NCBI RefSeq assembly: GCF_027484705.1 | Contig: NZ_JAIXSL010000011.1 | Location: 62,001 to 126,000 of the forward strand | Length of the DNA: 64,000 nucleotides | Source of the DNA: Flavobacterium sp. | GTDB taxonomy: Bacteria; Bacteroidota; Bacteroidia; Flavobacteriales; Flavobacteriaceae | Direction of reading: 5' to 3' | In this document: in pieces, positions 51,499 through 60,172 of the stretch | Layout of the letters: each line of letters opens with the position of its first letter | How positions within the stretch are numbered: the first letter of the stretch is position 1 | The notes under the pieces: model-generated | Database searches by the model: none | Told to the model about the DNA's origin: nothing | The model's input: the letters and a program-made list of their open reading frames with translations, nothing else | Made by a program: the position numbers and the translations under genes

Positions 51499-51580
51499 TG
51501 CGGATAATAGGACTCGAACCTACACGCCTTACGGCACCAGATCCTAAGTCTGGCACGTCTACCAATTTCGCCATATCCGC
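51499..51580 (-). tRNA. tRNA-Leu (UAG anticodon)
   Basis: On the minus strand the acceptor GCGGATA pairs with TATCCGC. The anticodon stem CCAGA/TCTGG holds loop CTTAGGA, anticodon TAG (UAG), reading CUN leucine codons. A long variable arm (TGCCGTAAGGCGT) and the T-loop GTTCGAGTC confirm a class II tRNA-Leu. CCA is not encoded. Confidence 0.96.
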
Positions 51581-51657
51581 ATTGGTGGGTGCAAATATAA
51601 ATATAAATATCAAATCGCAATGGGCAAATCCTGATTTTTTTATCGCGCTTTATTTTA

Positions 51658-51665
51658 TACATTTG
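51658..51665 (+). promoter_or_regulatory. -7 promoter motif of the dipeptidase gene
   Basis: TACATTTG, 25 bp before the ATG, with a TTTT stretch about 19 bp upstream. Confidence 0.5.
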
Positions 51666-51689
51666 AAACTATAAAACACACCAACCAAC

Positions 51690-53078
51690 ATGGACACTAT
51701 AAAATCTTATGTGCAGCAGCACAAAGACCGCTTTATCAGCGAGTTAATCGAATTGCTTAAAATCCCATCGGTCAGTGCCGACCCTGTTTATTCCCAAGAT
51801 GTCATTGATACCGCGAATGCCGTAAAAGAAAGCCTCGAAAAAGCCGGCTGTGATTTTGTCGAAATCTGTGATACACCGGGTTATCCAATCGTCTACGGAG
51901 AAAAAACGATAGATAAAAACTTACCAACCGTTTTGGTCTACGGACATTACGATGTGCAACCGCCCGACCCGATGGATTTATGGACTTCGCCGCCGTTCGA
52001 ACCTGTGATTAAAACTACCGAAATCCATCCCGAAGGCGCCATCTTTGCACGCGGCGCCTGCGATGACAAAGGCCAGATGTATATGCACGTGAAAGCATTA
52101 GAATATATGTTGCAATCGAATACTTTGCCTTGCAATGTCAAATTTATGATTGAAGGTGAAGAAGAAGTCGGTTCCAAAAGCCTAAGTTGGTTTGTGGAGC
52201 GCAATCAGGAAAAACTTAAAAACGATGTCATCTTGATTTCCGATACCGGAATGATCTCGAACCAGCAACCATCGATTACGACCGGTTTAAGAGGTTTGAG
52301 TTATGTGGAAGTCGAAGTGACCGGACCCAACCGCGACCTACATTCAGGGTTGTATGGCGGTGCCGTAGCGAATCCCATCAACGTTTTGGCAAAAATGATC
52401 GCTTCCTTACACGATGAAAACAACCACATTACGATTCCCGGTTTCTATGACAAAGTCGAAGAACTTACCGCGGCTGAAAGGGCAGAAATGGCCAAAGCGC
52501 CGTTCCATTTAGAAAACTATAAAAAAGCGTTGGACCTCAATGATGTTTATGGCGAAAAAGGTTACGTGACCAACGAAAGAAACTCGATTCGCCCGACTTT
52601 AGACGTCAACGGAATTTGGGGCGGCTACACCGGCGAAGGTGCTAAAACTGTCATCGCAAGTAAAGCTTATGCAAAAATTTCGATGCGTCTCGTACCACAC
52701 CAGGATTGGGAAGAAATCACCGAATTGTTCACCAAACATTTCGAAAGCATCGCTCCGTCGGGCGTCACCGTCAAAGTGAAACCGCATCACGGTGGACAAG
52801 GTTACGTAACGCCGATAGACAGTATCGGTTATCAGGCGGCGAACAAAGCCTACACGGAAACTTTCGGCGTTCCGGCGATTCCGGTGCGTTCGGGCGGCAG
52901 CATTCCGATTGTCGCGCTGTTCGAAAAAGAACTCAAAAGCAAAACGATCCTCATGGGATTTGGTCTAGACAGCGACGCCATCCATTCGCCGAACGAGCAT
53001 TTCGGGATTTTCAATTACCTCAAAGGCATTGAAACGATTCCGTTGTTCTACAAATATTTTGTGGAACTCAGTAAATAA
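51690..53078 (+). CDS. M20 family dipeptidase
   Basis: 462 residues. The metal site of clan MH is complete: VLVYGHYDVQP (His), ARGACDDKGQM (bridging Asp), EGEEEVGS (Glu pair with catalytic Glu) and HSPNEHF near the C-terminus (His). The dimerisation lid domain (about 200-375) contains DLHSGLYGGAVANP. PVRSGGSIPIVALFE is typical of CNDP/DapE-like dipeptidases. A cytoplasmic enzyme hydrolysing dipeptides, metal-dependent. No signal peptide. Single gene with terminator. Confidence 0.92.
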   Translation: MDTIKSYVQQHKDRFISELIELLKIPSVSADPVYSQDVIDTANAVKESLEKAGCDFVEICDTPGYPIVYGEKTIDKNLPTVLVYGHYDVQPPDPMDLWTSPPFEPVIKTTEIHPEGAIFARGACDDKGQMYMHVKALEYMLQSNTLPCNVKFMIEGEEEVGSKSLSWFVERNQEKLKNDVILISDTGMISNQQPSITTGLRGLSYVEVEVTGPNRDLHSGLYGGAVANPINVLAKMIASLHDENNHITIPGFYDKVEELTAAERAEMAKAPFHLENYKKALDLNDVYGEKGYVTNERNSIRPTLDVNGIWGGYTGEGAKTVIASKAYAKISMRLVPHQDWEEITELFTKHFESIAPSGVTVKVKPHHGGQGYVTPIDSIGYQAANKAYTETFGVPAIPVRSGGSIPIVALFEKELKSKTILMGFGLDSDAIHSPNEHFGIFNYLKGIETIPLFYKYFVELSK

Positions 53079-53083
53079 GATAC

Positions 53084-53116
53084 AACACGGATTTTACAAC
53101 TTGTGAAATCCGTGTT
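53084..53116 (+). terminator. terminator of the dipeptidase gene
   Basis: AACACGGATTT (53084-53094) / AAATCCGTGTT (53106-53116), stem continued by CAA/TTG in the loop, followed by eight T. Confidence 0.9.
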
Positions 53117-53124
53117 TTTTTTAT

Positions 53125-53217
53125 GGGCGTTTCCCAAGGGTCGGGCTTTCCGCACTCGCTTTTTTACGCTGAACCCCAGCGCAAAAAGAGCTCAGACAAT
53201 GCTACAATCCCTAACGC
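53125..53217 (+). repeat. intergenic hairpin element, end-type 2, copy R2
   Basis: Starts GGGCGTTTCCCAAGGGTCGGGCTTTCCGCACTCGC and ends CAATCCCTAACGC. Inner stem CGCTG/CAGCG with TTTTTT/AAAAAG; outer stem GCGTT/AACGC. Its last bases contain the stop codon (TAG, minus strand) of the glycosyltransferase gene at 53211, so the element trims or forms that gene's 3' end. Confidence 0.78.
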
Positions 53218-54470
53218 GGTTTCTCGGAAGTTTGCTGGTTTTTCAATTCAATCCAGCGCGACATATATCTAGTGCTTGCCGTCGTATGATGCATCAATAA
53301 AGAACCGATGAAATTGTTGTTCCGATGTGCTTTCAGATTTTCATAAACTTCCAAAACACGTTTGATAAAACCAGATTCAAATAAAGATTTTTGATACCGC
53401 TGGTTCACAATCGCAATGCCGTTTTGTTGTGCCTTTTCCCAAAGCGATTTGTCTTGATACAATGTCATTGCCGCTTCAGCAATACTTTCCAAATCGTCTG
53501 CAATCATTCCATTCCACGGCAAATCACCACACATTGATTCTGCTCCGATAGTTGTTGTAACGCTTGGTGTTCCGCATTGCATCGCTTCTAATAATTTGCC
53601 TTTGGCACCGGCTCCAAAACGGATTGGCGCTAAAACAACACGAGATTTTCCAACAACTTGAGCAGCATTTTCCGCGCGTCCTAAAATTAAAAACTGTTCT
53701 TTGGGTTGGTGCAACTGCAACACTTTCTGCGACGGATAAGCGCCATAAATCTGCATCGAGGCTTCGGGAAGTTTTTTTCGAATCAACGGCCAAACGGTTT
53801 CTTTTAAATATTGAACCGTATTCCAATTGGGTTCGTGTAGAAAATTGCCGATGAAGATGAAGTCTTTACGTGCTTCGAATGGCACCCAGTTTTTAGTGGT
53901 TTCTTCATCGATTTCATCGACCAAAAAAGGCAGATAATGCAACAAATTCGCATCTATTTTGAACTGGTTTTGCAGCAAATCCATTTCGATTTCTGAAATG
54001 ATTAGCGACAAATCGCAACGCAACATACTTGCTATTTCCCTTCTGGCTGTATCAGAAAATAAATCCTCAGTTTCAAAACTTCTTTTTTCCTGAAAAGCTT
54101 TTTGACGCGCCAACCGCAAACAGTGTAAATCTTCAGTATCCAAAATACGCAAAGCTTCAGGGCATTGCTCCGCAACACGCCAGCCGAATTGTTCCTCGAC
54201 CATAAAACGATCGAACAACACGATGTTCGGATTCAGTGCTTTGATAAAAACATCGAAATCAGAATCATTAAGGTTGATGGCTACTTTTTCAACCCTAAGC
54301 GAAGTCACGTCAAACATAAAATCACTGTCGGAAGCCGCGCTCGCAAACGTCACTTTCCAGCCTTGTTTTTGAAACAAAGCGATAAGTTGCAACATTCGCG
54401 TTCCGGCCGCAGAAGAATTGGGTTCGGGCCAGACAAAGCCTATGATTAGTATTGTAATCGGTGTTTTCAT
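53211..54470 (-). CDS. glycosyltransferase family 4-like protein
   Basis: 419 residues from MKTPITILIIGFVWPEPNSSAAG; a start at 54506 would prepend 12 residues. A GT-B fold: N-terminal half with AAGTRMLQLIALFQKQGW, linker, and a C-terminal half with DFIFIGNFLHEPNWNTVQYL, LGRAENAAQVVGKSRVVLAPIRFGAGAKGKLLEAM and GTPSVTTTIGAESM (donor-binding E-x7-E region variant). It transfers a sugar to a polysaccharide or lipid acceptor; specificity unknown. Monocistronic on the minus strand. Confidence 0.85.
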   Translation of the reverse strand: MKTPITILIIGFVWPEPNSSAAGTRMLQLIALFQKQGWKVTFASAASDSDFMFDVTSLRVEKVAINLNDSDFDVFIKALNPNIVLFDRFMVEEQFGWRVAEQCPEALRILDTEDLHCLRLARQKAFQEKRSFETEDLFSDTARREIASMLRCDLSLIISEIEMDLLQNQFKIDANLLHYLPFLVDEIDEETTKNWVPFEARKDFIFIGNFLHEPNWNTVQYLKETVWPLIRKKLPEASMQIYGAYPSQKVLQLHQPKEQFLILGRAENAAQVVGKSRVVLAPIRFGAGAKGKLLEAMQCGTPSVTTTIGAESMCGDLPWNGMIADDLESIAEAAMTLYQDKSLWEKAQQNGIAIVNQRYQKSLFESGFIKRVLEVYENLKAHRNNNFIGSLLMHHTTASTRYMSRWIELKNQQTSEKPR

Positions 54471-54614
54471 ATTCTCGTTGCAAAATAACACTTTTAAAAA
54501 CAGCAATTAAAATAAATCGCGGGGATATACCAACCTGAAACTTTTGGCGTTACTTTTGTACTAATCATCATCAATCAACTGGCTGCGGGAAACCGGCGCT
54601 ACAAATCAATCATC

Positions 54615-55715
54615 ATGTTAAAATCATTCTTCATCCTGTGTTCCGGGGCGGACAAAAATCTTTTACAAGATTGCTCCGAAGGCGAACAAACCAAATTCGT
54701 TGGCATCGGCGCCACCGTTTTCTTTACCGCTGTAATGGCATTCATCGCCAGTTCTTACGCCCTTTTTACAGTGTTCGACAGTATTTATCCCGCGTTACTT
54801 TTCGGTATCGTATGGGGTTTTTTAATTTTCAACCTCGACCGTTTTATCGTATCAACCATTCGCAAGCGCGACAGTTTCGCCAGTGAGTTTTTGCAAGCCA
54901 CGCCGCGGATTATTTTAGCAGTTATTATTGCAATCGTCATTTCAAAACCGCTTGAAATCAAGATTTTTGAGAAGGAAATCAACACCGTTTTATTGAAGGA
55001 AAAAAATGCGATGGCACTCAACAACAAGAAAGAAGTTGCGAATTATTTTCAATCGGATCTTGATAAAAACAAAACGGAAATTGACAGCCTCAAAACGGAA
55101 ATTGCGAAAAAAGAAACCGAAGTCAACAGTTTATACGAAACCTACATCACTGAAGCCGAAGGCACTAAAGGCACGATGAAATTAGGAAAAGGCCCGGTGT
55201 TCAAAGAAAAAATCGCCAAACACAATCTGGCCAAAGCAGAACTTGATACGTTGCGTAAAAACAACCTGATCAAAATCGCCGAGCGCGAGAAAAAAACCAA
55301 AACGCTTCAGGCCGATCTCGATAAAAAAGTAACCGAAACCCAACCCATCATTGACGGTTTCGATGGCTTGATGGCGCGGATTAACGCTTTGGGGAAATTG
55401 CCTTTGATTCCGTCAATGTTTATCATGCTGTTGTTTTTCGCGATTGAAACTTCGCCGATTATCGCCAAATTGTTATCCCCTAAAGGCGAATATGATTTCA
55501 AACTTGAAGATATCGAAACGGCTTTGAAAGCGACTTTATCGCAAGACAAATACCAACGCGAACTGCTAGTAAAAACCAGCGCTGCAATGCACGATAAGGT
55601 TTATGAAGATATTGCACAAGATAAAAAACTGTATGATTTACAACGCAAGAAAGCTACGGAATTGTTAGAATTGCAGGCAAATGGCTTTTTGGAAAAACAG
55701 AAGCGAACTTTATGA
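54615..55715 (+). CDS. DUF4407 family membrane protein
   Basis: 366 residues. Three N-terminal helices (about 30-52, 58-76 and 92-112), each a good membrane span, and a fourth at about 252-272. Between them is a roughly 130-residue coiled coil (KNKTEIDSLKTEIAKKETEV..., ELDTLRKNNLIKIAEREKKT). The conserved start FFILCSGADKNLLQDCSEGEQTKFVGIGATVFFT is the DUF4407 signature. Function unknown; the coiled coil on the outer or inner face suggests a structural or sensor role. Confidence 0.88.
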   Translation: MLKSFFILCSGADKNLLQDCSEGEQTKFVGIGATVFFTAVMAFIASSYALFTVFDSIYPALLFGIVWGFLIFNLDRFIVSTIRKRDSFASEFLQATPRIILAVIIAIVISKPLEIKIFEKEINTVLLKEKNAMALNNKKEVANYFQSDLDKNKTEIDSLKTEIAKKETEVNSLYETYITEAEGTKGTMKLGKGPVFKEKIAKHNLAKAELDTLRKNNLIKIAEREKKTKTLQADLDKKVTETQPIIDGFDGLMARINALGKLPLIPSMFIMLLFFAIETSPIIAKLLSPKGEYDFKLEDIETALKATLSQDKYQRELLVKTSAAMHDKVYEDIAQDKKLYDLQRKKATELLELQANGFLEKQKRTL

Positions 55716-55721
55716 TTTTGC

Positions 55722-55828
55722 CACAAAGGCGCTAAGGCACAAGTTTATAAAAGTGTACAATGAAAAACCCGATAAATAACTTATCGGGTTTTTCATTGAA
55801 AATCTTCGTGACTTAGTGTCTTCGTGGC
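55722..55828. repeat. imperfect inverted repeat around the DUF4407 terminator
   Basis: TGCCACAAAGGCGCTAAGGCAC near 55723 and its imperfect complement GTGACTTAGTGTCTTCGTGGCA near 55810 frame the terminator hairpin. Words like these recur at 2347 and 59158, so a dispersed degenerate family is likely. Confidence 0.5.
55759..55797. terminator. bidirectional terminator between DUF4407 and yjbR-like genes
   Basis: Perfect 17-bp stem AATGAAAAACCCGATAA (55759-55775) / TTATCGGGTTTTTCATT (55781-55797), loop ATAAC. Confidence 0.93.
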
Positions 55829-55830
55829 AT

Positions 55831-56199
55831 TTATTCCATACCTAAAACTTCACCCTGCATTTTCTTCGTCAAACTTTTAAACACCAAATCATACGAATGA
55901 TCAATCAGTTCTTTTAGAAAACGATCGTTCACATCACGATTGACTTTCACGGTATTCCAATGCACTTTGCTCATGTGATAACCAGGTTGAATATCATCAT
56001 ACTGCGCACGCAATTCTTCAGCACGGTCGGGATCGCATTTTAGATTCACTGATGGATTGCCTTTTTCCCATTCTTGTAAAGAAGCCAAGGCAAACATTTT
56101 ACCGCCGACTTTAAACACCAAAGTATCTTCATCAAAAGGGAAATGTTCGGTGACGCCTTTTTTGGATAGACAATATTCGAAGTAAGTTTCGATGTTCAT
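55831..56199 (-). CDS. MmcQ/YjbR family DNA-binding-like protein
   Basis: 122 residues, complete family size. Start MNIETYFEYCLSKKGVTEHFPFDEDTLVFKVGGKMFAL, then VNLKCDPDRAEELRAQYDDIQPGYHMSKVHWNTV, both diagnostic of MmcQ/YjbR. The fold binds nucleic acids in one structural study of the family, but cellular function is unknown. Cytoplasmic. Six bases behind the GNAT gene in a minus-strand operon. Confidence 0.92.
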   Translation of the reverse strand: MNIETYFEYCLSKKGVTEHFPFDEDTLVFKVGGKMFALASLQEWEKGNPSVNLKCDPDRAEELRAQYDDIQPGYHMSKVHWNTVKVNRDVNDRFLKELIDHSYDLVFKSLTKKMQGEVLGME

Positions 56200-56205
56200 A
56201 TCGGG

Positions 56206-56607
56206 TTATTTAATTACTTTTTCCATCATTTTCTCCGGATGCGCCAATAAGGCAAATCCGAATTTCTCATATAAAAAGTGCGCGTCGCTGGTGGCCAGTC
56301 GCCAGATTTTCACTTGTTGCAATTGAGGTTCTTTCATCATCGCCTCGATTAAAATAGAGGAATAGCCTTTGCCGCGGTGATTCTCATCAATAAAAACATC
56401 CATCAGATAAGCAAAAACAACGTAATCGGTGATGACGCGCGCGAAACCAATCTGTTCACCATCGAGATAAATTCCGAAACAAAACGAATGGTCGATGGTC
56501 GTTTGCACTTCTTCTGTCGTTCTTCCAGCAGCCCAATAAATGTCTTTTAAGAAATTTTGGAGGAACGGTATGTTGAGCTTGGCTTTATCGGTTGATACAG
56601 TAATCAT
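56206..56607 (-). CDS. GNAT family N-acetyltransferase
   Basis: 133 residues. Acetyl-CoA site VFIDENHRGKGYSSILIEAMM (the R-G-K-G-Y variant of Q/RxxGxG/A) after a beta strand with IGFARVITDYVVFAYLMD, and a C-terminal FLYEKFGFALL. It transfers an acetyl group to an amine; acceptor unknown. Placed between the cyclase and yjbR-like genes. Confidence 0.9.
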   Translation of the reverse strand: MITVSTDKAKLNIPFLQNFLKDIYWAAGRTTEEVQTTIDHSFCFGIYLDGEQIGFARVITDYVVFAYLMDVFIDENHRGKGYSSILIEAMMKEPQLQQVKIWRLATSDAHFLYEKFGFALLAHPEKMMEKVIK

Positions 56608-56618
56608 AAGTTATTTTG

Positions 56619-56669
56619 AATTTTAAATTTTGAATTTTGAATGAAAGCCCCAATTCAAAATTTAAAATT
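56619..56669. repeat. 18-bp perfect inverted repeat, AT-only, between GNAT and cyclase genes
   Basis: AATTTTAAATTTTGAATT (56619-56636) and AATTCAAAATTTAAAATT (56652-56669) are exact complements around a 15-base spacer. The right arm includes the last codons and stop of the cyclase gene. In RNA it would form an AU-rich hairpin without a T-tract. Confidence 0.75.
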
Positions 56670-57441
56670 TAGAATTTAGAATAGAAAATAAAACGGGTTT
56701 GCTCGGGCTCGCGTCATTTTCAAACGAAGCGATCTGTAGGTTTAACAAATAACTTCCGTCAGCCACTTCATCAGGAATAAAAACCATCTCGGTAATTGTT
56801 GCATGGATTCGAGCATCTTCATTCAACTCATTGACATCTTTAACATTCCAAAAAGCTTTGTGCGCGGCTAATTTTCCGTCGTCATGCTCTTTGTCGACAC
56901 TTGGTAAATCAATGAGTAAATGTTCTACGCCGATGTCATGAAGGAATTTCGCAGCTACATCTTCTAAGTAAGGTGGATTGGTATTCGAATAATTCTGACT
57001 TAACTTATGATCGTCGTTGGGTAAAGTCCGGATGATAATCGCTTCAGGTGTTTTTCCAGCCAATGCTTTTTCAATTTGATTTTTAGTGATTACCCAATCT
57101 TCGCTTTGCCATTCAGGAGCAATGGAAACGAGTTCCGCCACAAAGAAAAACTGTTTCAATGCTTGGTTGATGCTGTAAAAATCTCGTGTAATATGTCCCA
57201 AACATTCGGTGTGTGTGCCGTGTCCGTGTGGATTAAAAAAGATGTTGTTGAAATTGGTTGATGAACTTCCTTCAGACACTTTTCCGATCCAGTCGCCAAA
57301 ACGAACGGGTTCTATGACGGGTTTGTCGATATACCAAGCAATGGGGTTTTTATCGGTATTGGTTAGTGGAATGGAAATGTCGATGGGTTGGGAAAGATCG
57401 ACTTTAAAAGTTTGGTTTTGGTGTTGAATGGTTGTTTGCAC
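56662..57441 (-). CDS. cyclase family protein (kynurenine-formamidase-like)
   Basis: 259 residues from a GTG start (57441). The metal-binding motif is PHGHGTHTECLGH, which fits the HxGTHxDxPxH pattern of the cyclase/KynB family with Glu in place of Asp and without the Pro. Later segments include LIDLPSVDKEHDDGKLAAHKAFW. Such enzymes hydrolyse amides, for instance N-formylkynurenine, but substrates vary. Seventeen bases behind hemW. Confidence 0.82.
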   Translation of the reverse strand: MQTTIQHQNQTFKVDLSQPIDISIPLTNTDKNPIAWYIDKPVIEPVRFGDWIGKVSEGSSSTNFNNIFFNPHGHGTHTECLGHITRDFYSINQALKQFFFVAELVSIAPEWQSEDWVITKNQIEKALAGKTPEAIIIRTLPNDDHKLSQNYSNTNPPYLEDVAAKFLHDIGVEHLLIDLPSVDKEHDDGKLAAHKAFWNVKDVNELNEDARIHATITEMVFIPDEVADGSYLLNLQIASFENDASPSKPVLFSILNSKF

Positions 57442-57458
57442 TTGTTTTGTTTTTGTAA

Positions 57459-58592
57459 CTACTCCAAATTTAATAAAAACAAATCACTCGCGATTCCATC
57501 CGTTAAAAACTTTCCTTTGGTTGTCGTTTTTAAAATAGTATCATCAATCACTAGCAATCCATCGTCGAGGAATTTTTGAGCTTGTTTTTTCAAGTAAGTC
57601 AATGTTGCTGTGCCAAATTCTGTTTCAATGTGTTGCAAATCAACACCCCAAATCGTGCGCAATCCTGTCATGATGTATTCGTTGTAGCGATCATTTATGG
57701 AAAGGATTTCAACTTCATTCGGCAATTGATCTTCCTGAATCGATTTTAAATACAAACTGTTATTCGCCACATTCCAACTTCTTGAAACGCCATTATAACT
57801 ATGGGCTGATGGGCCAATTCCCAGATATTTTTTTCCTAGCCAATAACTCGAATTGTTTTTAGAGAAGTAATTGGGTTTTCCGAAATTCGATAATTCGTAA
57901 TGAATGAAACCGTTTGTTTGAAGTGTTTCTACTAAAATTACAAACTGTTCTTGTGCGACTTCATCATTCGGCTCAACAATTTTTCCTGTTTGGATGAGTT
58001 TTTTCAAAGCGGTTTTGGGTTCCACCGTTAACGCATAACTCGAAATATGCGGAACACCAAAAGACAATGCGGTTTCGATGTTTTGTCGCCATTGGTCGTT
58101 GCTCATGCCGGGAATACCGTAAATCAAATCAATCGAAATGTTATCGAAATATTTCGTGGCTTCGGCTAAACAAGCTTTGGCTTCTTCGGCATTGTGCGCG
58201 CGGTTCATCATTTTCAAATCATTTTCGAAAAACGATTGGATTCCGATGGATAAACGGTTGATTCGATTTTTACAAAGCTGTAAGATTTTATTGTTCGATA
58301 AATCGTCAGGATTGGCTTCGAGTGTGATTTCAGGATGTTCCGCGACGTTATAGTTCTGATAAACGGTGTCAATCAATAATTTCAATTCGGGAATCTCCAG
58401 TACGCTTGGTGTTCCGCCGCCGAGATAGATGGTCTCGATGATTTCATTTTTGAATTCACCAGCACGCATCACTAACTCTTTCACCAACGCAAAAACCATC
58501 TCGTCTTTTTTCTTCATCGAAGTCGAAAAATGGAAGTCGCAGTAATGGCAAGCCTGTTTGCAAAAAGGAATATGGAGGTAAATTCCGGACAT
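57459..58592 (-). CDS. hemW: heme chaperone HemW / coproporphyrinogen-III-oxidase-like radical SAM protein
   Basis: 377 residues. Radical SAM cluster C-x3-C-x2-C is in IPFCKQACHYCDFHF (Cys11, 15, 18). IYLGGGTPSVL, EITLEANPDDL, NRLSIGIQSF and SIDLIYGIPG are HemN/HemW motifs. The extra N-terminal features of the true oxidase HemN are absent, and the fourth Cys following the motif is Phe (CDF), as in HemW haem chaperones. One base behind ruvC. Confidence 0.92.
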   Translation of the reverse strand: MSGIYLHIPFCKQACHYCDFHFSTSMKKKDEMVFALVKELVMRAGEFKNEIIETIYLGGGTPSVLEIPELKLLIDTVYQNYNVAEHPEITLEANPDDLSNNKILQLCKNRINRLSIGIQSFFENDLKMMNRAHNAEEAKACLAEATKYFDNISIDLIYGIPGMSNDQWRQNIETALSFGVPHISSYALTVEPKTALKKLIQTGKIVEPNDEVAQEQFVILVETLQTNGFIHYELSNFGKPNYFSKNNSSYWLGKKYLGIGPSAHSYNGVSRSWNVANNSLYLKSIQEDQLPNEVEILSINDRYNEYIMTGLRTIWGVDLQHIETEFGTATLTYLKKQAQKFLDDGLLVIDDTILKTTTKGKFLTDGIASDLFLLNLE

Positions 58593-58593
58593 A

Positions 58594-59148
58594 TTATTTT
58601 TTAACGCGCTCCTCGTTCTGTTTCACAAAAGCGTCCCAACCCGTATAGCTTTTCGCGCCGACGACTTTGCCCGAATTGAAGAAATGACAAACGGCCGCCG
58701 CCAATCCATCAGTGCTGTCTAGGTTTTTTGGTAAGGTTTTCAATCCTAACAATTGCTGCAACATTTTGGCGACTTGTTCTTTACTCGCATTTCCGTTTCC
58801 GGTAATCGCCATTTTGATTTTCTTCGGCTCGTATTCGGTAATCGGAATCTGTCGCGACAAACCTGCGGCCATCGCCACGCCTTGTGCCCTTCCGAGTTTC
58901 AACATCGATTGCACGTTCTTTCCGAAAAAAGGCGCTTCAATAGCAATTTCGTCGGGATGATGCGTTTCTATGAGTTCGATCGTGCGTTCGAAAATGACTT
59001 TGAGTTTGGTGTAATGGTCGTCGTATTTGCTGAGGATTAATTCGTTGAGTTGTATGAATTCCATGTTTTTGCCGACCACTTTAATGAGTCCGAACCCCAT
59101 AATTGTGGTGCCGGGATCGATGCCTAAAATGATGCGTTCGTTTGCCAT
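58594..59148 (-). CDS. ruvC: Holliday junction resolvase RuvC
   Basis: 184 residues. First catalytic Asp in [14 protein letters not shown] (Asp11), Glu in [29 protein letters not shown]-type [16 protein letters not shown], and the C-terminal acidic [12 protein letters not shown]. It cuts Holliday junctions with RuvAB. It heads a minus-strand unit with hemW, cyclase, GNAT and yjbR-like genes. Confidence 0.95.
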   Translation of the reverse strand: MANERIILGIDPGTTIMGFGLIKVVGKNMEFIQLNELILSKYDDHYTKLKVIFERTIELIETHHPDEIAIEAPFFGKNVQSMLKLGRAQGVAMAAGLSRQIPITEYEPKKIKMAITGNGNASKEQVAKMLQQLLGLKTLPKNLDSTDGLAAAVCHFFNSGKVVGAKSYTGWDAFVKQNEERVKK

Positions 59149-59227
59149 GTTGTTGCTACTAAGACGCGAAGGCGCAAAGTTTATTGAAAGTTATTTTAAT
59201 CGACGAGAGTTTCCGTTCTTTGCAACG

Positions 59228-60172
59228 ATGATTGCAATTCCCCACAAAGCTAAACAATTCCTCGTTTTTACCATCAAAGTTTTGATCGTATGCGGCGCTT
59301 TTTATTTCATCTACCGCCAACTGGCCGACAACGACCAGCTCGATTGGCAAAAGTTCACGGCGATGTTCCATAAAAACCAATCGGTGGGCGGGATTTTGTT
59401 TTTACTGCTGTTGAGTTTCCTGAACCGTTTTTTCGAAATCCTGAAGTGGCAGAATCTCGTCGCTTCATTCCGGAAAATTTCTTTAGGCGATGCAACGGCT
59501 CAAGTGTTAGGAGCTTTAACCGCCGGAATCTTCACGCCCAACGGACTCGGAGAATATGCAGGGAAAGCGTTGTTTTTTGAAAAAGAAAAAACTAAAAAAA
59601 TTGTCTTTCTGAACCTGATTTGCAACGGCATCCAAATGTTGCTGACGGTGGTTTTCGGGATTTTTGGGTTGTTGTATTTCAATGCCGAATTCAATATCAT
59701 CACGACCCAAACCATTGCGATTCTTTTCGGATTGTTGCTCGTTTTGGTTCTGGCTTCATTCTTCTTAAAAACTTTTTCGATTAAAGGCTATTCGATAGAG
59801 AAACTCGTGCATAAAATCAACCAGATTCCGAAGCGAATTCATCAGAAAAATATTGTTTTGGGATTGTGTCGTTACCTTGTTTTCTCGCACCAATATTACT
59901 TTTTGTTTCTCGCGTTTGATGTGCATTTGCCTTATTTCATTTTGATGTCAGCCATTACGAGCATTTACTTTTTGGCGTCGTCGTTGCCGAGTTTTCAGTT
60001 TCTCGATTTCGCCGTCAAAGGCAGTGTGGCGGTTTATTTCTTCGGATTGTTGGGTGTTAATGAATGGATTGTTATTTTTATCACGACGCTGATGTGGTTC
60101 CTGAATGTAGTGATTCCGGTAATCATCGGAAGTTATTATGTGTTGAATTTTAAACTCAAATCCAGAACATGA
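59228..60172 (+). CDS. LPG-synthase-TM/UPF0104 family membrane protein (flippase-like)
   Basis: 314 residues from ATG 59228. The frame is open further upstream, but that would overlap ruvC. Eight hydrophobic helices; family signatures FLNRFFEILKWQNLVASF, GALTAGIFTPNGLGEYAGKA and LASSLPSFQFLDFAVKGSVA. The domain is the membrane half of lysylphosphatidylglycerol synthase and of lipid-linked-sugar flippase candidates. The glycosyltransferase gene overlapping its stop (ATGA) suggests a joint role in a lipid-linked glycan. Confidence 0.83.
   Translation: MIAIPHKAKQFLVFTIKVLIVCGAFYFIYRQLADNDQLDWQKFTAMFHKNQSVGGILFLLLLSFLNRFFEILKWQNLVASFRKISLGDATAQVLGALTAGIFTPNGLGEYAGKALFFEKEKTKKIVFLNLICNGIQMLLTVVFGIFGLLYFNAEFNIITTQTIAILFGLLLVLVLASFFLKTFSIKGYSIEKLVHKINQIPKRIHQKNIVLGLCRYLVFSHQYYFLFLAFDVHLPYFILMSAITSIYFLASSLPSFQFLDFAVKGSVAVYFFGLLGVNEWIVIFITTLMWFLNVVIPVIIGSYYVLNFKLKSRT

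Noticed and set aside
59027..59227. Upstream extension of the flippase-like gene
   Set aside because: It would overlap ruvC and its promoter region and adds residues without membrane or family character.
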